Counted from the first letter of the stretch, positions 18,369 through 27,872 are shown. The stretch: DNA of 64,000 nt from Sphingobacterium bambusae (GCF_033955345.1 NZ_CP138332.1:2294001-2358000), one strand, 5' to 3'. Notes: generated from the letters alone by a model not told the origin. A program made the numbers and translations.

Positions 18369-19541
18369 CTATTTTGTCGCCTCTAGTGCTTGCAAAATAT
18401 CGCCAATAATATCATCCTTGTCTTCAATACCGACGGAAAGACGGATACTTCCCGGCTTGATACCCAGACCAAGGCGTTCTTCCTCCGACAACTTTGAATG
18501 CGTAGTAGAGCCGGGGTGAGTCGCAATCGAGCGCGCATCACCCAAATTGGAGGTGTATAGAATCATCTTTAGGGAATCAAGAAACCTGTAAGCGCGTTCT
18601 TTGCCTCCAGCCACCTCAAAAGTCACTATTCCGCCGCCCGCTTTCATTTGCTTTACGGCCAATTCATATTGTGGGTGAGAAGGTAAGAAAGGATATTTAA
18701 CATCCACAATCTCGCTATGCTTTTCCAAGGTTTCGGCAAGCGCCAGCGCATTACTGCAGTGCCTATCCATCCGCAAACCGAGTGTATCAATACTTTTAGA
18801 CAACACCCAAGCGTTAAACGGAGACATCGCCGGACCAGTGTGTCGTATAAAGAACATCAGCTGATCAATCAGCTCCTGCATACCAACGATGACACCGCCC
18901 AACACGCGCCCCTGACCATCCATGTACTTGGTGGCCGAGTGTATCGATAAATCGAACCCATAGTCCAGTGGCTTCTGCAGGTAGGGCGTTGCAAAACAAT
19001 TATCGATAGCAAAGATGATATGCGGATACTTCGCTTTTAGTTCTCCCAAAAAAGCAAGATCGGCCAATTCCAACCCGGGGTTGGAAGGCGACTCCAAGAA
19101 AACGATTTTTGTGTTTGGCTGAATAGCCTTTTCCCAAGCTTCGCTATCTACAGCATCCACATACGTATGCGTAACACCCCAACGCGGAAACAGCTGCGTA
19201 AATAGCTGATGCGTCGACCCAAAGATTGCTCGTGAAGAAACAATATGATCTCCGTTACGGATAAATCCTGCAAAAGATGCGAAAACGGCCGCCATGCCCG
19301 ATGCGAAAGCCAAACCAGCTTCAGCATTCTCCATGATGCACACCTTATTGATAAATTCTGTGGTGTTTGGGTTTGCATATCGTGAATAAACCATTCCCTC
19401 TTCTTCTTCCGCAAAAATTGCCCGCCCCTGTTCAGCACTATCGAAAATAAAGCTTGATGTTAAATATAACGGAACCGAATGCTCCCGCGTTGCTGAGCGC
19501 GGGGCCTGTTCCCGAATGATTTTAGATTGATCTTTTTCCAT
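18369..19541 (-). CDS. metZ: O-succinylhomoserine sulfhydrylase / cystathionine gamma-synthase-like PLP enzyme
   Basis: 390 residues from the ATG at 19541; the TTG at 19550 lies inside the promoter box and is rejected. Family markers are YSRYANPNTTEFINKVCIMENAE, AFASGMAAVFASF and the PLP lysine segment SIHSATKYMDGQGRVLGG, plus the C-terminal THPGSTTHSKLS. These enzymes form homocysteine from O-succinylhomoserine and sulfide, or the related transsulfuration product. The residues fit the MetZ type usual in Bacteroidota, but MetB or MetY activity cannot be excluded. Homocysteine from this enzyme would feed MesD (45833) in the same window. Confidence 0.88.
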   Translation of the reverse strand: MEKDQSKIIREQAPRSATREHSVPLYLTSSFIFDSAEQGRAIFAEEEEGMVYSRYANPNTTEFINKVCIMENAEAGLAFASGMAAVFASFAGFIRNGDHIVSSRAIFGSTHQLFTQLFPRWGVTHTYVDAVDSEAWEKAIQPNTKIVFLESPSNPGLELADLAFLGELKAKYPHIIFAIDNCFATPYLQKPLDYGFDLSIHSATKYMDGQGRVLGGVIVGMQELIDQLMFFIRHTGPAMSPFNAWVLSKSIDTLGLRMDRHCSNALALAETLEKHSEIVDVKYPFLPSHPQYELAVKQMKAGGGIVTFEVAGGKERAYRFLDSLKMILYTSNLGDARSIATHPGSTTHSKLSEEERLGLGIKPGSIRLSVGIEDKDDIIGDILQALEATK

Positions 19542-19547
19542 GATGAG

Positions 19548-19555
19548 CAAATTTA
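19548..19555 (-). promoter_or_regulatory. -7 box (TAAATTTG) of metZ
   Basis: Exact TAnnTTTG match on the minus strand with its last base six bases before the ATG, the same geometry as glyS. A leaderless or near-leaderless transcript is predicted. Confidence 0.6.
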
Positions 19556-19945
19556 ATTTTTTTAGTCTAGTACTTTGATATGTTTTTTAATTTTTCTGTT
19601 GCTAAAAGCAAAAACTACAGCAACGCAGTACGCAACAAGAGCCCGACAGGCTGATGTAAACCATCCGCCGTTTTTCGTAAATAAACTTTGTACCGCTCAG
19701 AAAGCGTTAAAAATCTATTTTTCAACTTTTGGGGAATGATTTTTGCACCTTGTTTAGAAGCGCCAATACGTACATGAGTAAAAGCAACAGAATTTAAAAA
19801 AGACCGCTAGAGCGTTAAAGGGAAACTTAAAATCGGCTAAAAACGATTTATTTATTTTAGCCAAAAATTTGCTTTCTTGTATTTAAAATACTATGTTAGC
19901 ATATTATTTTAATTGTACAAAATCCGCTAACCAAAAAGTATTTGT
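19556..19945. other. Divergent intergenic region between metZ and the FadL-like gene
   Basis: 390 AT-rich bases without a credible gene. No exact TAnnTTTG box was found in front of the FadL-like gene, and no RNA element was recognised. Confidence 0.5.
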
Positions 19946-21166
19946 ATGAAAAGATTACTACTCGGATTAATGCTAGCCAGCCCTTGCCTACTATGGGCAC
20001 AAGGGTCGCAAGTAAACACACAAAGCCAAAAAGCCGTCGGGATGTCAGGCGCCGGCTCCGCACTATTTATTGATGAAGCCTCGATCTTTTATAGCCCAGG
20101 CGCGCTTTCAAAGATGGACCACAATGCCATCACTGTTGGTGCTAGCGGTGTAATGTATCGCTCAGCATTCCAGCAAATGGGCAGCAGCGACGTTCATAAC
20201 ACGAAGTTTAAGATCACACCTCCCTTTGCAGCGTTCGCGACCTTTGGCCCAAGCAACAGTTGGTGGAAAGCTGGTATCGGCGTATACACGCCGTTCGGGG
20301 GTTCCGTAGATTGGGGCAATGAATGGCCCGGCCGCTATGAGTTGAACCATTTGCAGCTGCGTGCGATTTTCATACAGCCCACAGTGAGCTTCAAAATCAC
20401 CGAAAACTTCGGTATCGGCGGTGGTTTCGTGTATAACTTTGGACAGGTCGATCTTTCACGCTCCTTACCCATAGCCAATACGGATGGACAGCCTGCACAG
20501 GCACAACTAACCGGTGTAGGTACAGGCATGGGCTTCAACGTCGGCGTACATTACCACTTGGAAAATGAATTTGCTGTATCATTAAGTTATCGATCGAAGG
20601 TTGTCACCAAACTGCGTGATGGAGATGCCGAATTTACGGTGCCAGCGGCAGTCGCGGCATCCTTTCCTAACACAACCTTTGATGCGGAACTGCCCTTACC
20701 TGCTTCGTTCAACCTCGGACTAGCTTTTCCTGTAGGGGAAAAAGTGGACATTGCTGCAGATGCTACACTGATCGGGTACGACATTTACAAAGAATTGGTC
20801 TTCGATTATCAAGACAACACCCCTCTTCTGCAGGATACCAGACAAGTTAAAAACTACCAAAATGCCTTTTCTGGAAAGGTGGGCGTAAACTATCAAACCA
20901 CCGATCATCTTGCTCTCCGTGCTGGTGCTGGCTATGTGTATACGCCTGTGCAAGGCCCGTATGTATCTCCCGAAACGCCGGACAACAACCGTGTGATGGG
21001 ATCCGTGGGATTCACCTATGACATCAACGACCGTTGGGACATCACGGGAGCCTACGTCTTCCAGCGTCTCTTGGAGCGTTCGGTGACAAGCGCCGCCACA
21101 GGCCTCTCGGGAACGTACAAAACGAACATCCATGCACCAGGTATATCACTAACTTATAAATGGTAA
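19946..21166 (+). CDS. OMPP1/FadL/TodX-family outer membrane channel
   Basis: 406 residues. Signal peptide MKRLLLGLMLASPCLLWAQ, then the FadL N-terminal pattern VNTQSQKAVGMSGAGSALFIDEASIFYSPGALSKM, which forms the hatch, followed by amphipathic beta-strands and a C-terminal aromatic residue (SLTYKW) suited to BAM recognition. FadL proteins let fatty acids and other hydrophobic compounds cross the outer membrane. The downstream SGNH lipoprotein gene starts six bases after the stop, so the two form an operon that could release and import acyl chains. Confidence 0.92.
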   Translation: MKRLLLGLMLASPCLLWAQGSQVNTQSQKAVGMSGAGSALFIDEASIFYSPGALSKMDHNAITVGASGVMYRSAFQQMGSSDVHNTKFKITPPFAAFATFGPSNSWWKAGIGVYTPFGGSVDWGNEWPGRYELNHLQLRAIFIQPTVSFKITENFGIGGGFVYNFGQVDLSRSLPIANTDGQPAQAQLTGVGTGMGFNVGVHYHLENEFAVSLSYRSKVVTKLRDGDAEFTVPAAVAASFPNTTFDAELPLPASFNLGLAFPVGEKVDIAADATLIGYDIYKELVFDYQDNTPLLQDTRQVKNYQNAFSGKVGVNYQTTDHLALRAGAGYVYTPVQGPYVSPETPDNNRVMGSVGFTYDINDRWDITGAYVFQRLLERSVTSAATGLSGTYKTNIHAPGISLTYKW

Positions 21167-21171
21167 TCAAC

Positions 21172-22464
21172 ATGAAAAGAGCATTTAATCATACATCGCT
21201 TTATATAGGTCTTGCAGCACTGGCTTTAGCCGCCTCCTGTAAACCAGAGATAGATAGCTTCGAAGCGCAGGCAGGAGAGGCAAACTTTACAAAATACATC
21301 GCCGTTGGAAATTCACTGACCGCTGGATTTGCAGATGGTGGACTCTACTTGGAAGGACAAGACGTCGCCTACCCCAACTTGATTGCCGAACAGCTGAAGC
21401 AAGTTGGAGGTGGCGAATTCCGCAGTCCTTTATTTTCCGAAGACCAACGCAATGGGTCTGGCTATTTGCAATTGGCAGCCTTGGTGGACGGGCAACCGCA
21501 GATGACCAATGTCACCAGTAACCTCGCCTATCGAAGTTCGAACAGATTGACGAAATTTACAGGAGAGATCGAAAATTTGGGCGTTCCCGGCATGCGTCTT
21601 GATCTGGCTTTTGCTCCGCAATTCGGTGCCCTGAATATGTACTTTGAACGCCTACTTACCGATGCCGAAGTTAACCAAAGAACCTACTTTGACTTTGCCG
21701 GCGGCAGAAACCATACGTTTTTCAGCTTCTGGCTGGGCAACAATGATGTTTTGGGCTATGCGATGAACGGCGCCGTGCAAAACCCGCAAGATCCTACCAC
21801 GACACTTACCAGCGTCAACACATTCAATACTAGATACACAGCTTTCATTGATAAGCTAACGGAAAATCAGCAGAAAGGTGTGGTAGCGACTATTCCAACG
21901 GTCACCAGCATCCCTTACTTCAACACCGTTACTACAGCGCGACTAGAGGCTGGGGTATCCGCAAGCACGGGCGGTCAGTTTACTAAAATCTATATACAAA
22001 CGGCAACTGGTCCACGAGAAGCAACAAGCGAAGATCTGTTTACACTAACCTTTCCTACAGACACTCTTGGAAAAACAAGCAACGGTATCCCAGGCTACGG
22101 CCTAATCCAGCTGAACCCTTTGGCTGATCGATTCGTTTTAGATAAAGATGAGATCGCCGAGATCAATGCACGGGTAACGGCTTTTAATGAAATTATCAAA
22201 ACCGTTGCAAGTAACAAAAAACTGGCTTTAGCCGATGCGCAAGCTTATTTAAATCGTGTAAAAAGCCCAGGCATCATCTATAACGGTGTCGGTGTTAATG
22301 CTTCATTTATCACCGGAAACGCGTTCTCCTTGGATGGCATACATCTAACCCCAATGGGCAATGCACTTATCGCCAATCTATTTATTGACGCTATCAATAC
22401 CAAATACGACAGTAGCATCCCGAAAGTGGATGCAACGCAGTATCGCGGTGTTAAATTCCCGTAG
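21172..22464 (+). CDS. SGNH/GDSL-like hydrolase lipoprotein
   Basis: 430 residues from the ATG at 21172; an ATG at 21160 overlaps the upstream stop and lacks benefit. Lipobox LAASC gives a lipoprotein. SGNH blocks are present: I, YIAVGNSLTAGF (Ser nucleophile); III, SFWLGNNDVLG (Asn); V, LDGIHLTPMGNALIANL (Asp and His). Such enzymes are esterases or lipases. Pairing with a FadL-type channel six bases upstream suggests surface or periplasmic lipid hydrolysis coupled to uptake. The substrate is unknown. A strong terminator follows. Confidence 0.9.
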   Translation: MKRAFNHTSLYIGLAALALAASCKPEIDSFEAQAGEANFTKYIAVGNSLTAGFADGGLYLEGQDVAYPNLIAEQLKQVGGGEFRSPLFSEDQRNGSGYLQLAALVDGQPQMTNVTSNLAYRSSNRLTKFTGEIENLGVPGMRLDLAFAPQFGALNMYFERLLTDAEVNQRTYFDFAGGRNHTFFSFWLGNNDVLGYAMNGAVQNPQDPTTTLTSVNTFNTRYTAFIDKLTENQQKGVVATIPTVTSIPYFNTVTTARLEAGVSASTGGQFTKIYIQTATGPREATSEDLFTLTFPTDTLGKTSNGIPGYGLIQLNPLADRFVLDKDEIAEINARVTAFNEIIKTVASNKKLALADAQAYLNRVKSPGIIYNGVGVNASFITGNAFSLDGIHLTPMGNALIANLFIDAINTKYDSSIPKVDATQYRGVKFP

Positions 22465-22500
22465 ATATGTAAAAGAACACACCTGTATACCATGGCAATG

Positions 22501-22525
22501 GCCCAGCTCTTAAGAACGGCTGGGC
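22501..22525 (+). terminator. Terminator of the FadL/SGNH operon
   Basis: GCCCAGC (22501-22507) pairs with GCTGGGC (22519-22525), followed by TTTTG, 36 bases past the SGNH stop. Confidence 0.75.
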
Positions 22526-22638
22526 TTTTGCGATTGTTGAGCCGGCGTAGAAGTAGCATATGTAGGCATTTATGTTCACGCAGCAAAACATGTTCATCAG
22601 AACAGCTATCGTAACTTTCTTTTGTTATCCAGAAAGCC

Positions 22639-22646
22639 TATCTTTG
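22639..22646 (+). promoter_or_regulatory. -7 box (TATCTTTG) upstream of the osmC-like gene
   Basis: Exact TAnnTTTG match. Its position implies a leader of about 80 bases before the osmC-like ATG, and this leader contains the hairpin at 22665-22704. Confidence 0.55.
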
Positions 22647-22664
22647 AACAAAGGTCTTTTCAGA

Positions 22665-22704
22665 AAAAGCTAGCGGCGACATAGTCGGTACATCGCTAGC
22701 TTTT
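22665..22704 (+). terminator. Terminator-like hairpin in the predicted osmC leader (possible attenuator)
   Basis: An 11-bp perfect stem AAAAGCTAGCG / CGCTAGCTTTT with an 18-base loop, between the predicted promoter and the start codon at 22731. Four T close the stem. It could attenuate osmC transcription or end a short RNA. Confidence 0.5.
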
Positions 22705-22730
22705 CATAAGACTCTTAAATTCTAACAGGC

Positions 22731-23147
22731 ATGAAAATACACTTAAATCGCAAAAACGAAGCGGTACATTTTGAAGCATCGAGTGAGCTTTCCACCGTGA
22801 AAGTAAATATCGACGGATCGGAAAGTATTGGTGGAGAAGGTAAGGGCGTGCGCCCGATGGAACTGGTGCTTATGGCTCTAGGCTCCTGCAGCGTATTCGA
22901 CCTGAGCAGCATTCTTAAAAAACAACGGCAGGAAATTACGGACATACAAGTAGAGGTGGAAGGAAAACGTCGCGAAGAAATACCAAATACCTTCACCCAC
23001 ATACACATTACATTCACTCTAATCGGAAAAATCGACGAAGAAAAGGCTCAAAAAGCAGCCGAATTAGCCGTCAAAAAATATTGCTCGGTGCATGATATGT
23101 TGGCAGCTGGCGGCGTAGACATCACCTACAGCATTAACTTCGGTTAA
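22731..23147 (+). CDS. OsmC/Ohr-family protein
   Basis: 138 residues with the OsmC fold pattern: VRPMELVLMALGSCSVFDLSSILKKQR (first Cys about 53) and KYCSVHDMLAAGGVDITY (second Cys about 121). The two cysteines are the peroxidatic and resolving residues of the family, which reduces organic hydroperoxides. The sequence is closer to the YhfA-like branch than to Ohr, so peroxidase activity is not certain. Its end overlaps the end of the convergent membrane-protein gene by 14 bases. Confidence 0.9.
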   Translation: MKIHLNRKNEAVHFEASSELSTVKVNIDGSESIGGEGKGVRPMELVLMALGSCSVFDLSSILKKQRQEITDIQVEVEGKRREEIPNTFTHIHITFTLIGKIDEEKAQKAAELAVKKYCSVHDMLAAGGVDITYSINFG

Positions 23148-24186
23148 CCTGATCTTTACTCCAGATCTTTTCGGCCCATCGGCCCACAAACCAAAAGGAT
23201 ACGGCCAGCAAAAGGAAAAAGATCGTCCGGTTGATGTTATCCCAAAGATATTCTACAAATCGCGTGTATAGGTTTAAAATAAAGAAAACGAAACCTATGT
23301 CACGCGATACGGTATCTTTCACTTTCATACCATATAGCGCCAAACCCAGCGACAGCGCCACAGCCAATACCCCCCAATACAGGATGTGATATTGCCGTAC
23401 CTGTGTCCAAGCGTCGAAGCTACTGTAGTTTCCAAAAATAGACAAGCACCAAAGGGCAATCATACTGTACAACAGCCCCACGACATAGCTGGTCGATTGA
23501 AACGGTTGTAACATTTTCACCTGCGGTTGCCCCCAGATGGAAAAGGCTGTCAACAACAAGCCGAACAGCGTGAACCGCAATGGGTAATTCATTCCCCAAA
23601 ATTTAAACCCCCAGTTACTATGAGAGGCGGTCTCCGTGGCAAACCAAATGCCGAGCGCCACCAGCGTAAAAACCCAAATAAGTTTAGAATTTAGCTTGAC
23701 TGATAAAACGGCATAAATGACAATGGAGAGTAGAAATAACAACGTATACTGGCTGGTGCTGCGATCAAGTACTTGTCCCAAAAAACCAATACAAGCTGCC
23801 GTAGAAAAGGATCCTGCCAACATCATCGTCTCATTGGAAAATGCCTTTTCCGGATATTTCTTTTTATTGCGGAAGCCAAGCATATAAAAAAGGATTGCTA
23901 ATCCGGCAAAGAACAAACAGAAAACAATATTTGGCGTTTCATAAAACTGTTCCACGAAGCGAACCAGCGCATCATCGGCAAACAAAGAAAGTACCGAAAA
24001 AACAAGGGACACCAAAGCAACCCAAAAGGCATAGCGCGCAAGAATTTTCCATTCAAATCCTTTCTCGTCGATGCTCGCTTTGAGCTCGTCCACCTTATGA
24101 TCGTCCAACATAGCATGATCCTTCCAATAGGTCAACGCGTGCTCCACCACCTCTTTTTCTTGCTTTGTTAGGTCTAGTTTTTTCAA
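23134..24186 (-). CDS. Polytopic membrane protein, DUF2157-like
   Basis: 350 residues. A soluble N-terminal helical segment (about 1-48, KQEKEVVEHALTYWKDHAMLDDHKVDELKASI) is followed by about ten hydrophobic segments. The arrangement of a short helical head that predicts linker sequence 'LDDHKVDEL' before the membrane part recalls DUF2157 proteins. The function is unknown; no catalytic motif is visible. The 3' end overlaps the osmC-like gene tail to tail, so the two transcripts are complementary there. Confidence 0.8.
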   Translation of the reverse strand: MKKLDLTKQEKEVVEHALTYWKDHAMLDDHKVDELKASIDEKGFEWKILARYAFWVALVSLVFSVLSLFADDALVRFVEQFYETPNIVFCLFFAGLAILFYMLGFRNKKKYPEKAFSNETMMLAGSFSTAACIGFLGQVLDRSTSQYTLLFLLSIVIYAVLSVKLNSKLIWVFTLVALGIWFATETASHSNWGFKFWGMNYPLRFTLFGLLLTAFSIWGQPQVKMLQPFQSTSYVVGLLYSMIALWCLSIFGNYSSFDAWTQVRQYHILYWGVLAVALSLGLALYGMKVKDTVSRDIGFVFFILNLYTRFVEYLWDNINRTIFFLLLAVSFWFVGRWAEKIWSKDQVNRS

Positions 24187-24309
24187 AATGATTTTCCCAT
24201 TCTATACCTCAATAATACAAATTAATGGCCAAAGAGTTCACCTATCATCTAAAAATCAAAATTTATTATTTCGGCGACAGGTCGTGCCCCTACTCCGTTT
24301 AAAATTCTG

Positions 24310-24317
24310 TACCTTTG
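24310..24317 (+). promoter_or_regulatory. -7 box (TACCTTTG) of uvrA
   Basis: Exact TAnnTTTG match 28 bases before the uvrA ATG at 24346. It supports that start over the TTG at 24322, which would lie at the transcript's 5' end. Confidence 0.6.
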
Positions 24318-24345
24318 TAACTTGCAAAATTCAGAACAAAAAAGC

Positions 24346-27195
24346 ATGAGTTCCTCCAAGCAGAACAAGCATATAGATCTAGGCGAACAGAACGAAATTG
24401 AAGTATTTGGCGCGCGAGCGCACAACCTCAAAAACATCGATGTAAGCTTCCCCCGCAATGAATTGGTCGTTATTACAGGATTAAGCGGCAGTGGAAAATC
24501 ATCCTTGGCTTTCGACACCATCTATGCCGAAGGACAACGTCGGTATATGGAAACCTTTTCGGCCTACAGCCGTCAATTCTTGGGAGGAATGGAGCGCCCC
24601 GATGTGGATAAGATTGCAGGCCTAAGCCCTGTGATATCCATCGAACAGAAAACCACCAACAAGAATCCGCGCTCTACAGTTGGGACGATCACCGAGATCT
24701 ACGATTTCTTACGCTTACTCTACGCGCGAGCAAGCGAAGCCTACTCCTACGCTACCGGAAAGCTTATGCAACGAATGTCCGAAGAGCAAATTGTGGAGAA
24801 GATTATGGACGAGTTTAAAGACGAGCCCATATATATTTTAGCTCCCGTGGTAAAGGGACGTAAAGGACATTACCGCGAGCTTTTTGAACAGATTCGTAAG
24901 CAAGGCTACACTAAAGTTCGCGTTGATGGGGAGATCTTGGACATCGCTCCCAAGATGCAAGTCGACCGCTATAAGATACATGATATTGAAACCGTGGTAG
25001 ATCGGCTCTATGCTTCTGAAGGCGACCGCAAACGGCTCTACACTTCCGTGATGCAAGCCATGAAAACGGCCAAGGGTATCATTAAGATTGCAAACAAAGA
25101 GGGACGCGAGCACTTCTTCAGCCGCTACCTGATGGATGCGGAATCGGGTATTTCCTACGATGAGCCACAACCCAATACATTTTCCTTCAACTCGCCTTAT
25201 GGTGCCTGTGCAAAATGTGACGGCTTAGGTTACATCTTCGAAATCGATAAGGACATTGTCGTGCCCGATAAAAAACTCAGTATACAAAAGGGTGCTATCT
25301 TGCCTTTGGGGCCTGCTCGTGAATCATGGACCTTTCAGGTGATTAAAGCCGTGGCAAAGAAAATGGACTTCAGTCTCAGCACAGCGATAGAGAAATTGAG
25401 TGATGAACAGCTCGATATATTACTATTTGGCGGTGAAGAACCGATGAGCCTAACCGTTTCTTACGGCAGCTATGGCTCCCGCGAATACAATGTGCAGTTC
25501 GCTGGCATCTTTAAGATGCTGGAGGAGATCAATGGCAAAAGCAGCGACGATGCACCTGCTTTGGACGATTTCCGCACACGGGTAACCTGCCCATCCTGCA
25601 AAGGCGCACGTTTAAAGGAGGAATCTCTGCATTTCAAGATCGACAACAAAAACATTTCCGAACTATCGGCAATGGACATCAACAGCTTGCAAGAGTGGTT
25701 CGACGGCATTGAAGGACGCCTTAACGACCGTCAAAACACCATTGCCTCGGAAATACTAAAAGAGATCCGCGCGCGGATCGGTTTTCTACTGGATGTTGGA
25801 TTGAGCTACCTTACCCTCGATCGTTCTTCAAAAACTCTCTCGGGAGGTGAAGCGCAACGCATACGTTTGGCCACGCAGATTGGTTCGCAATTGGTCAACG
25901 TGCTCTATATATTGGATGAGCCCAGCATTGGGCTACACCAACGCGACAACGAACGACTGATCAACTCGCTTAAAAACTTGCGCGATATCGGCAACTCCGT
26001 TTTGGTGGTAGAGCATGATAAGGATATGATTCTGCATGCGGATTATGTTATCGACATGGGGCCGGAAGCCGGGGTGCACGGCGGACAAGTGGTAGCACAG
26101 GGCACACCAAAAGAAATAATGAAGGCGGACTCCCTCACAGCCAGCTACCTCAACGGTCAAAAAGAGGTAGCAATTCCTAAAGAACGTCGCGCCGGAAGCG
26201 GACAAACACTTTCATTAAAAGGAGCTTCAGGAAACAACCTGCGGAACGTCAGCGTCGATTTTCCTTTAGGAAAACTGATTCTCGTAACAGGCGTCTCCGG
26301 ATCGGGCAAATCTAGCCTTATCACCGGAACATTATATCCCATACTCAACAAACACTTCTTCCGAGCGAAGACAACGCCGATGCCGTACAAATCTATTGAA
26401 GGTTTGGAGCATATCGATAAGGTCATCGAGATCGATCAGAGTCCGATCGGACGCACGCCACGATCAAACCCGTCCACCTATACCGGCGTGTTTTCGGACA
26501 TCCGCACCTTATATGTACAACTACCTGAAGCAAAAATCCGAGGCTACAAACCGGGGCGCTTCTCCTTCAACGTTAAAGGCGGACGTTGTGAAACCTGCCA
26601 AGGCGCCGGCTTGAAGATCATCGAAATGAACTTCTTGCCCGATGTGCAAGTACCTTGCGAAACCTGTCAAGGAAAACGTTATAACCGAGAAACACTGGAG
26701 GTGCGCTACCGCGGAAAATCCATCTCCGACGTATTGGATATGAGTATCGATGAGGCTGTGGATTTCTTTGAGAACATCCCATCCATCTACCGGAAGATAA
26801 AAACCTTGCAAGATGTGGGCTTAGGCTATATCACCCTCGGACAATCTTCCACTACACTTTCTGGAGGCGAGGCACAACGGGTGAAATTGGCAACCGAGCT
26901 ATCTAAAAAAGACACCGGAAACACTTTTTATATTCTCGATGAACCGACTACTGGACTCCATTTTGAAGACGTCAATGTGCTGCTTGGTGTGATCAATAGA
27001 TTGGTCGATAGAGGCAATACCGTATTGATAATCGAACATAATCTGGATGTCGTCAAAACCGCAGATTGGGTGATCGATATGGGCCCTGAAGGTGGTAGAA
27101 ATGGCGGGCAACTCATGTTTGCAGGCCTGCCGGAGGATTTGATCAAACAGAAGAAAAACGAAACCGCACGATTTTTAAAACTGGAGATGGCTTAA
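24346..27195 (+). CDS. uvrA: Excinuclease ABC subunit A
   Basis: 949 residues from the ATG at 24346. Two ABC ATPase modules are complete: Walker A GLSGSGKSSLAFDTIYAEGQ and GVSGSGKSSLITGTLYP; signature LSGGEAQRIRLATQIGSQL and LSGGEAQRVKLATELS; Walker B VLYILDEPSIGLHQRD and FYILDEPTTGLHFED. Zinc modules CAKCDGLGY...CPSCKGARL and CETCQGAGL...CETCQGKRY are present. UvrA recognises bulky DNA damage with UvrB in nucleotide excision repair. The length is normal for the family. The stop codon lies inside the loop of the terminator hairpin. Confidence 0.98.
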   Translation: MSSSKQNKHIDLGEQNEIEVFGARAHNLKNIDVSFPRNELVVITGLSGSGKSSLAFDTIYAEGQRRYMETFSAYSRQFLGGMERPDVDKIAGLSPVISIEQKTTNKNPRSTVGTITEIYDFLRLLYARASEAYSYATGKLMQRMSEEQIVEKIMDEFKDEPIYILAPVVKGRKGHYRELFEQIRKQGYTKVRVDGEILDIAPKMQVDRYKIHDIETVVDRLYASEGDRKRLYTSVMQAMKTAKGIIKIANKEGREHFFSRYLMDAESGISYDEPQPNTFSFNSPYGACAKCDGLGYIFEIDKDIVVPDKKLSIQKGAILPLGPARESWTFQVIKAVAKKMDFSLSTAIEKLSDEQLDILLFGGEEPMSLTVSYGSYGSREYNVQFAGIFKMLEEINGKSSDDAPALDDFRTRVTCPSCKGARLKEESLHFKIDNKNISELSAMDINSLQEWFDGIEGRLNDRQNTIASEILKEIRARIGFLLDVGLSYLTLDRSSKTLSGGEAQRIRLATQIGSQLVNVLYILDEPSIGLHQRDNERLINSLKNLRDIGNSVLVVEHDKDMILHADYVIDMGPEAGVHGGQVVAQGTPKEIMKADSLTASYLNGQKEVAIPKERRAGSGQTLSLKGASGNNLRNVSVDFPLGKLILVTGVSGSGKSSLITGTLYPILNKHFFRAKTTPMPYKSIEGLEHIDKVIEIDQSPIGRTPRSNPSTYTGVFSDIRTLYVQLPEAKIRGYKPGRFSFNVKGGRCETCQGAGLKIIEMNFLPDVQVPCETCQGKRYNRETLEVRYRGKSISDVLDMSIDEAVDFFENIPSIYRKIKTLQDVGLGYITLGQSSTTLSGGEAQRVKLATELSKKDTGNTFYILDEPTTGLHFEDVNVLLGVINRLVDRGNTVLIIEHNLDVVKTADWVIDMGPEGGRNGGQLMFAGLPEDLIKQKKNETARFLKLEMA

Positions 27196-27204
27196 GCCAT
27201 CTCC
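27183..27204. terminator. Terminator hairpin containing the uvrA stop codon
   Basis: GGAGATGGC-TTAA-GCCATCTCC, a 9-bp perfect stem. The TTAA loop includes the uvrA stop (27193-27195), so the left arm encodes the last codons. A loose T-rich tract follows on each strand; the convergent XRE gene ends at 27213 and may use the same hairpin. Confidence 0.7.
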
Positions 27205-27212
27205 TCTATTTT

Positions 27213-27872
27213 CTACATCACTCGTTCAAACTTCCCAAACAACTTCCAAAAGTGCGACGCTGTTTCGGCGCCATATACTTCCTTCTTCCAATCATTTAGC
27301 ACCAGCGCAATATCCTTCCCGGCTAGTTCATAACGGCCGAAGAATGGCGTATCGCCATCAAAGTAACCGAAATGATCGCCTAGTGTATGTAAGATATCAA
27401 CGGTAACCTGCTCAAAGAACAAAATCATATGCTCCTCAAAAGCAAATCCGACGGGATGTGGAATAAAAGAACTATTCTCCACCGCTAGAAATTTGTTATT
27501 ACTATCAAGAGGAAAATGTATTATGGGGCGTTTTTCGATAGGCTGCCCCACAGGATCATATTGCCGGAAATACTCGCGATCCAAAAATGGAATTTTAGCA
27601 AAGCTGCCCCCATCCTCCGAAACGGATTCGACAGGAAAATAATCTTCAAAATTGAGGATTTCATTTACGGTAAGCTGCTTCTCCAGCAATTCGGCAATTG
27701 GTATGCTAAAATATTTTGCAATCTGTAGCATGATTTCAATTTTCGGCTCCGCCCGTAGCTCTTCATAAGAGGAAATATTACCTCTCGTTAATCCAAATAG
27801 GTCTGCAAAAGCCTGTTGACTTAGCCCTTTCACGTTTCTTAGCTTCTTTATATTGTTCCCAATTTGGCTCAT
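27213..27872 (-). CDS. XRE-family transcriptional regulator with S24-like C-terminal domain
   Basis: 219 residues. An HTH_3 domain fills about 3-60 (IKKLRNVKGLSQQAFADLFGLTRGNISSYE). The C-terminal part (about 90-200) resembles the LexA/CI-like S24 fold seen in many Bacteroidota XRE regulators: IPFLDREYFRQY, then AVENSSFIPHP, which aligns with the GDSM-x-P serine region. I cannot see a clear catalytic lysine, so self-cleavage is doubtful. The gene is divergent from the ybjN-pspA-flotillin operon with a 103-base gap that contains a perfect palindrome over the operon's -7 box, so it is the obvious candidate regulator. Confidence 0.88.
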   Translation of the reverse strand: MSQIGNNIKKLRNVKGLSQQAFADLFGLTRGNISSYEELRAEPKIEIMLQIAKYFSIPIAELLEKQLTVNEILNFEDYFPVESVSEDGGSFAKIPFLDREYFRQYDPVGQPIEKRPIIHFPLDSNNKFLAVENSSFIPHPVGFAFEEHMILFFEQVTVDILHTLGDHFGYFDGDTPFFGRYELAGKDIALVLNDWKKEVYGAETASHFWKLFGKFERVM

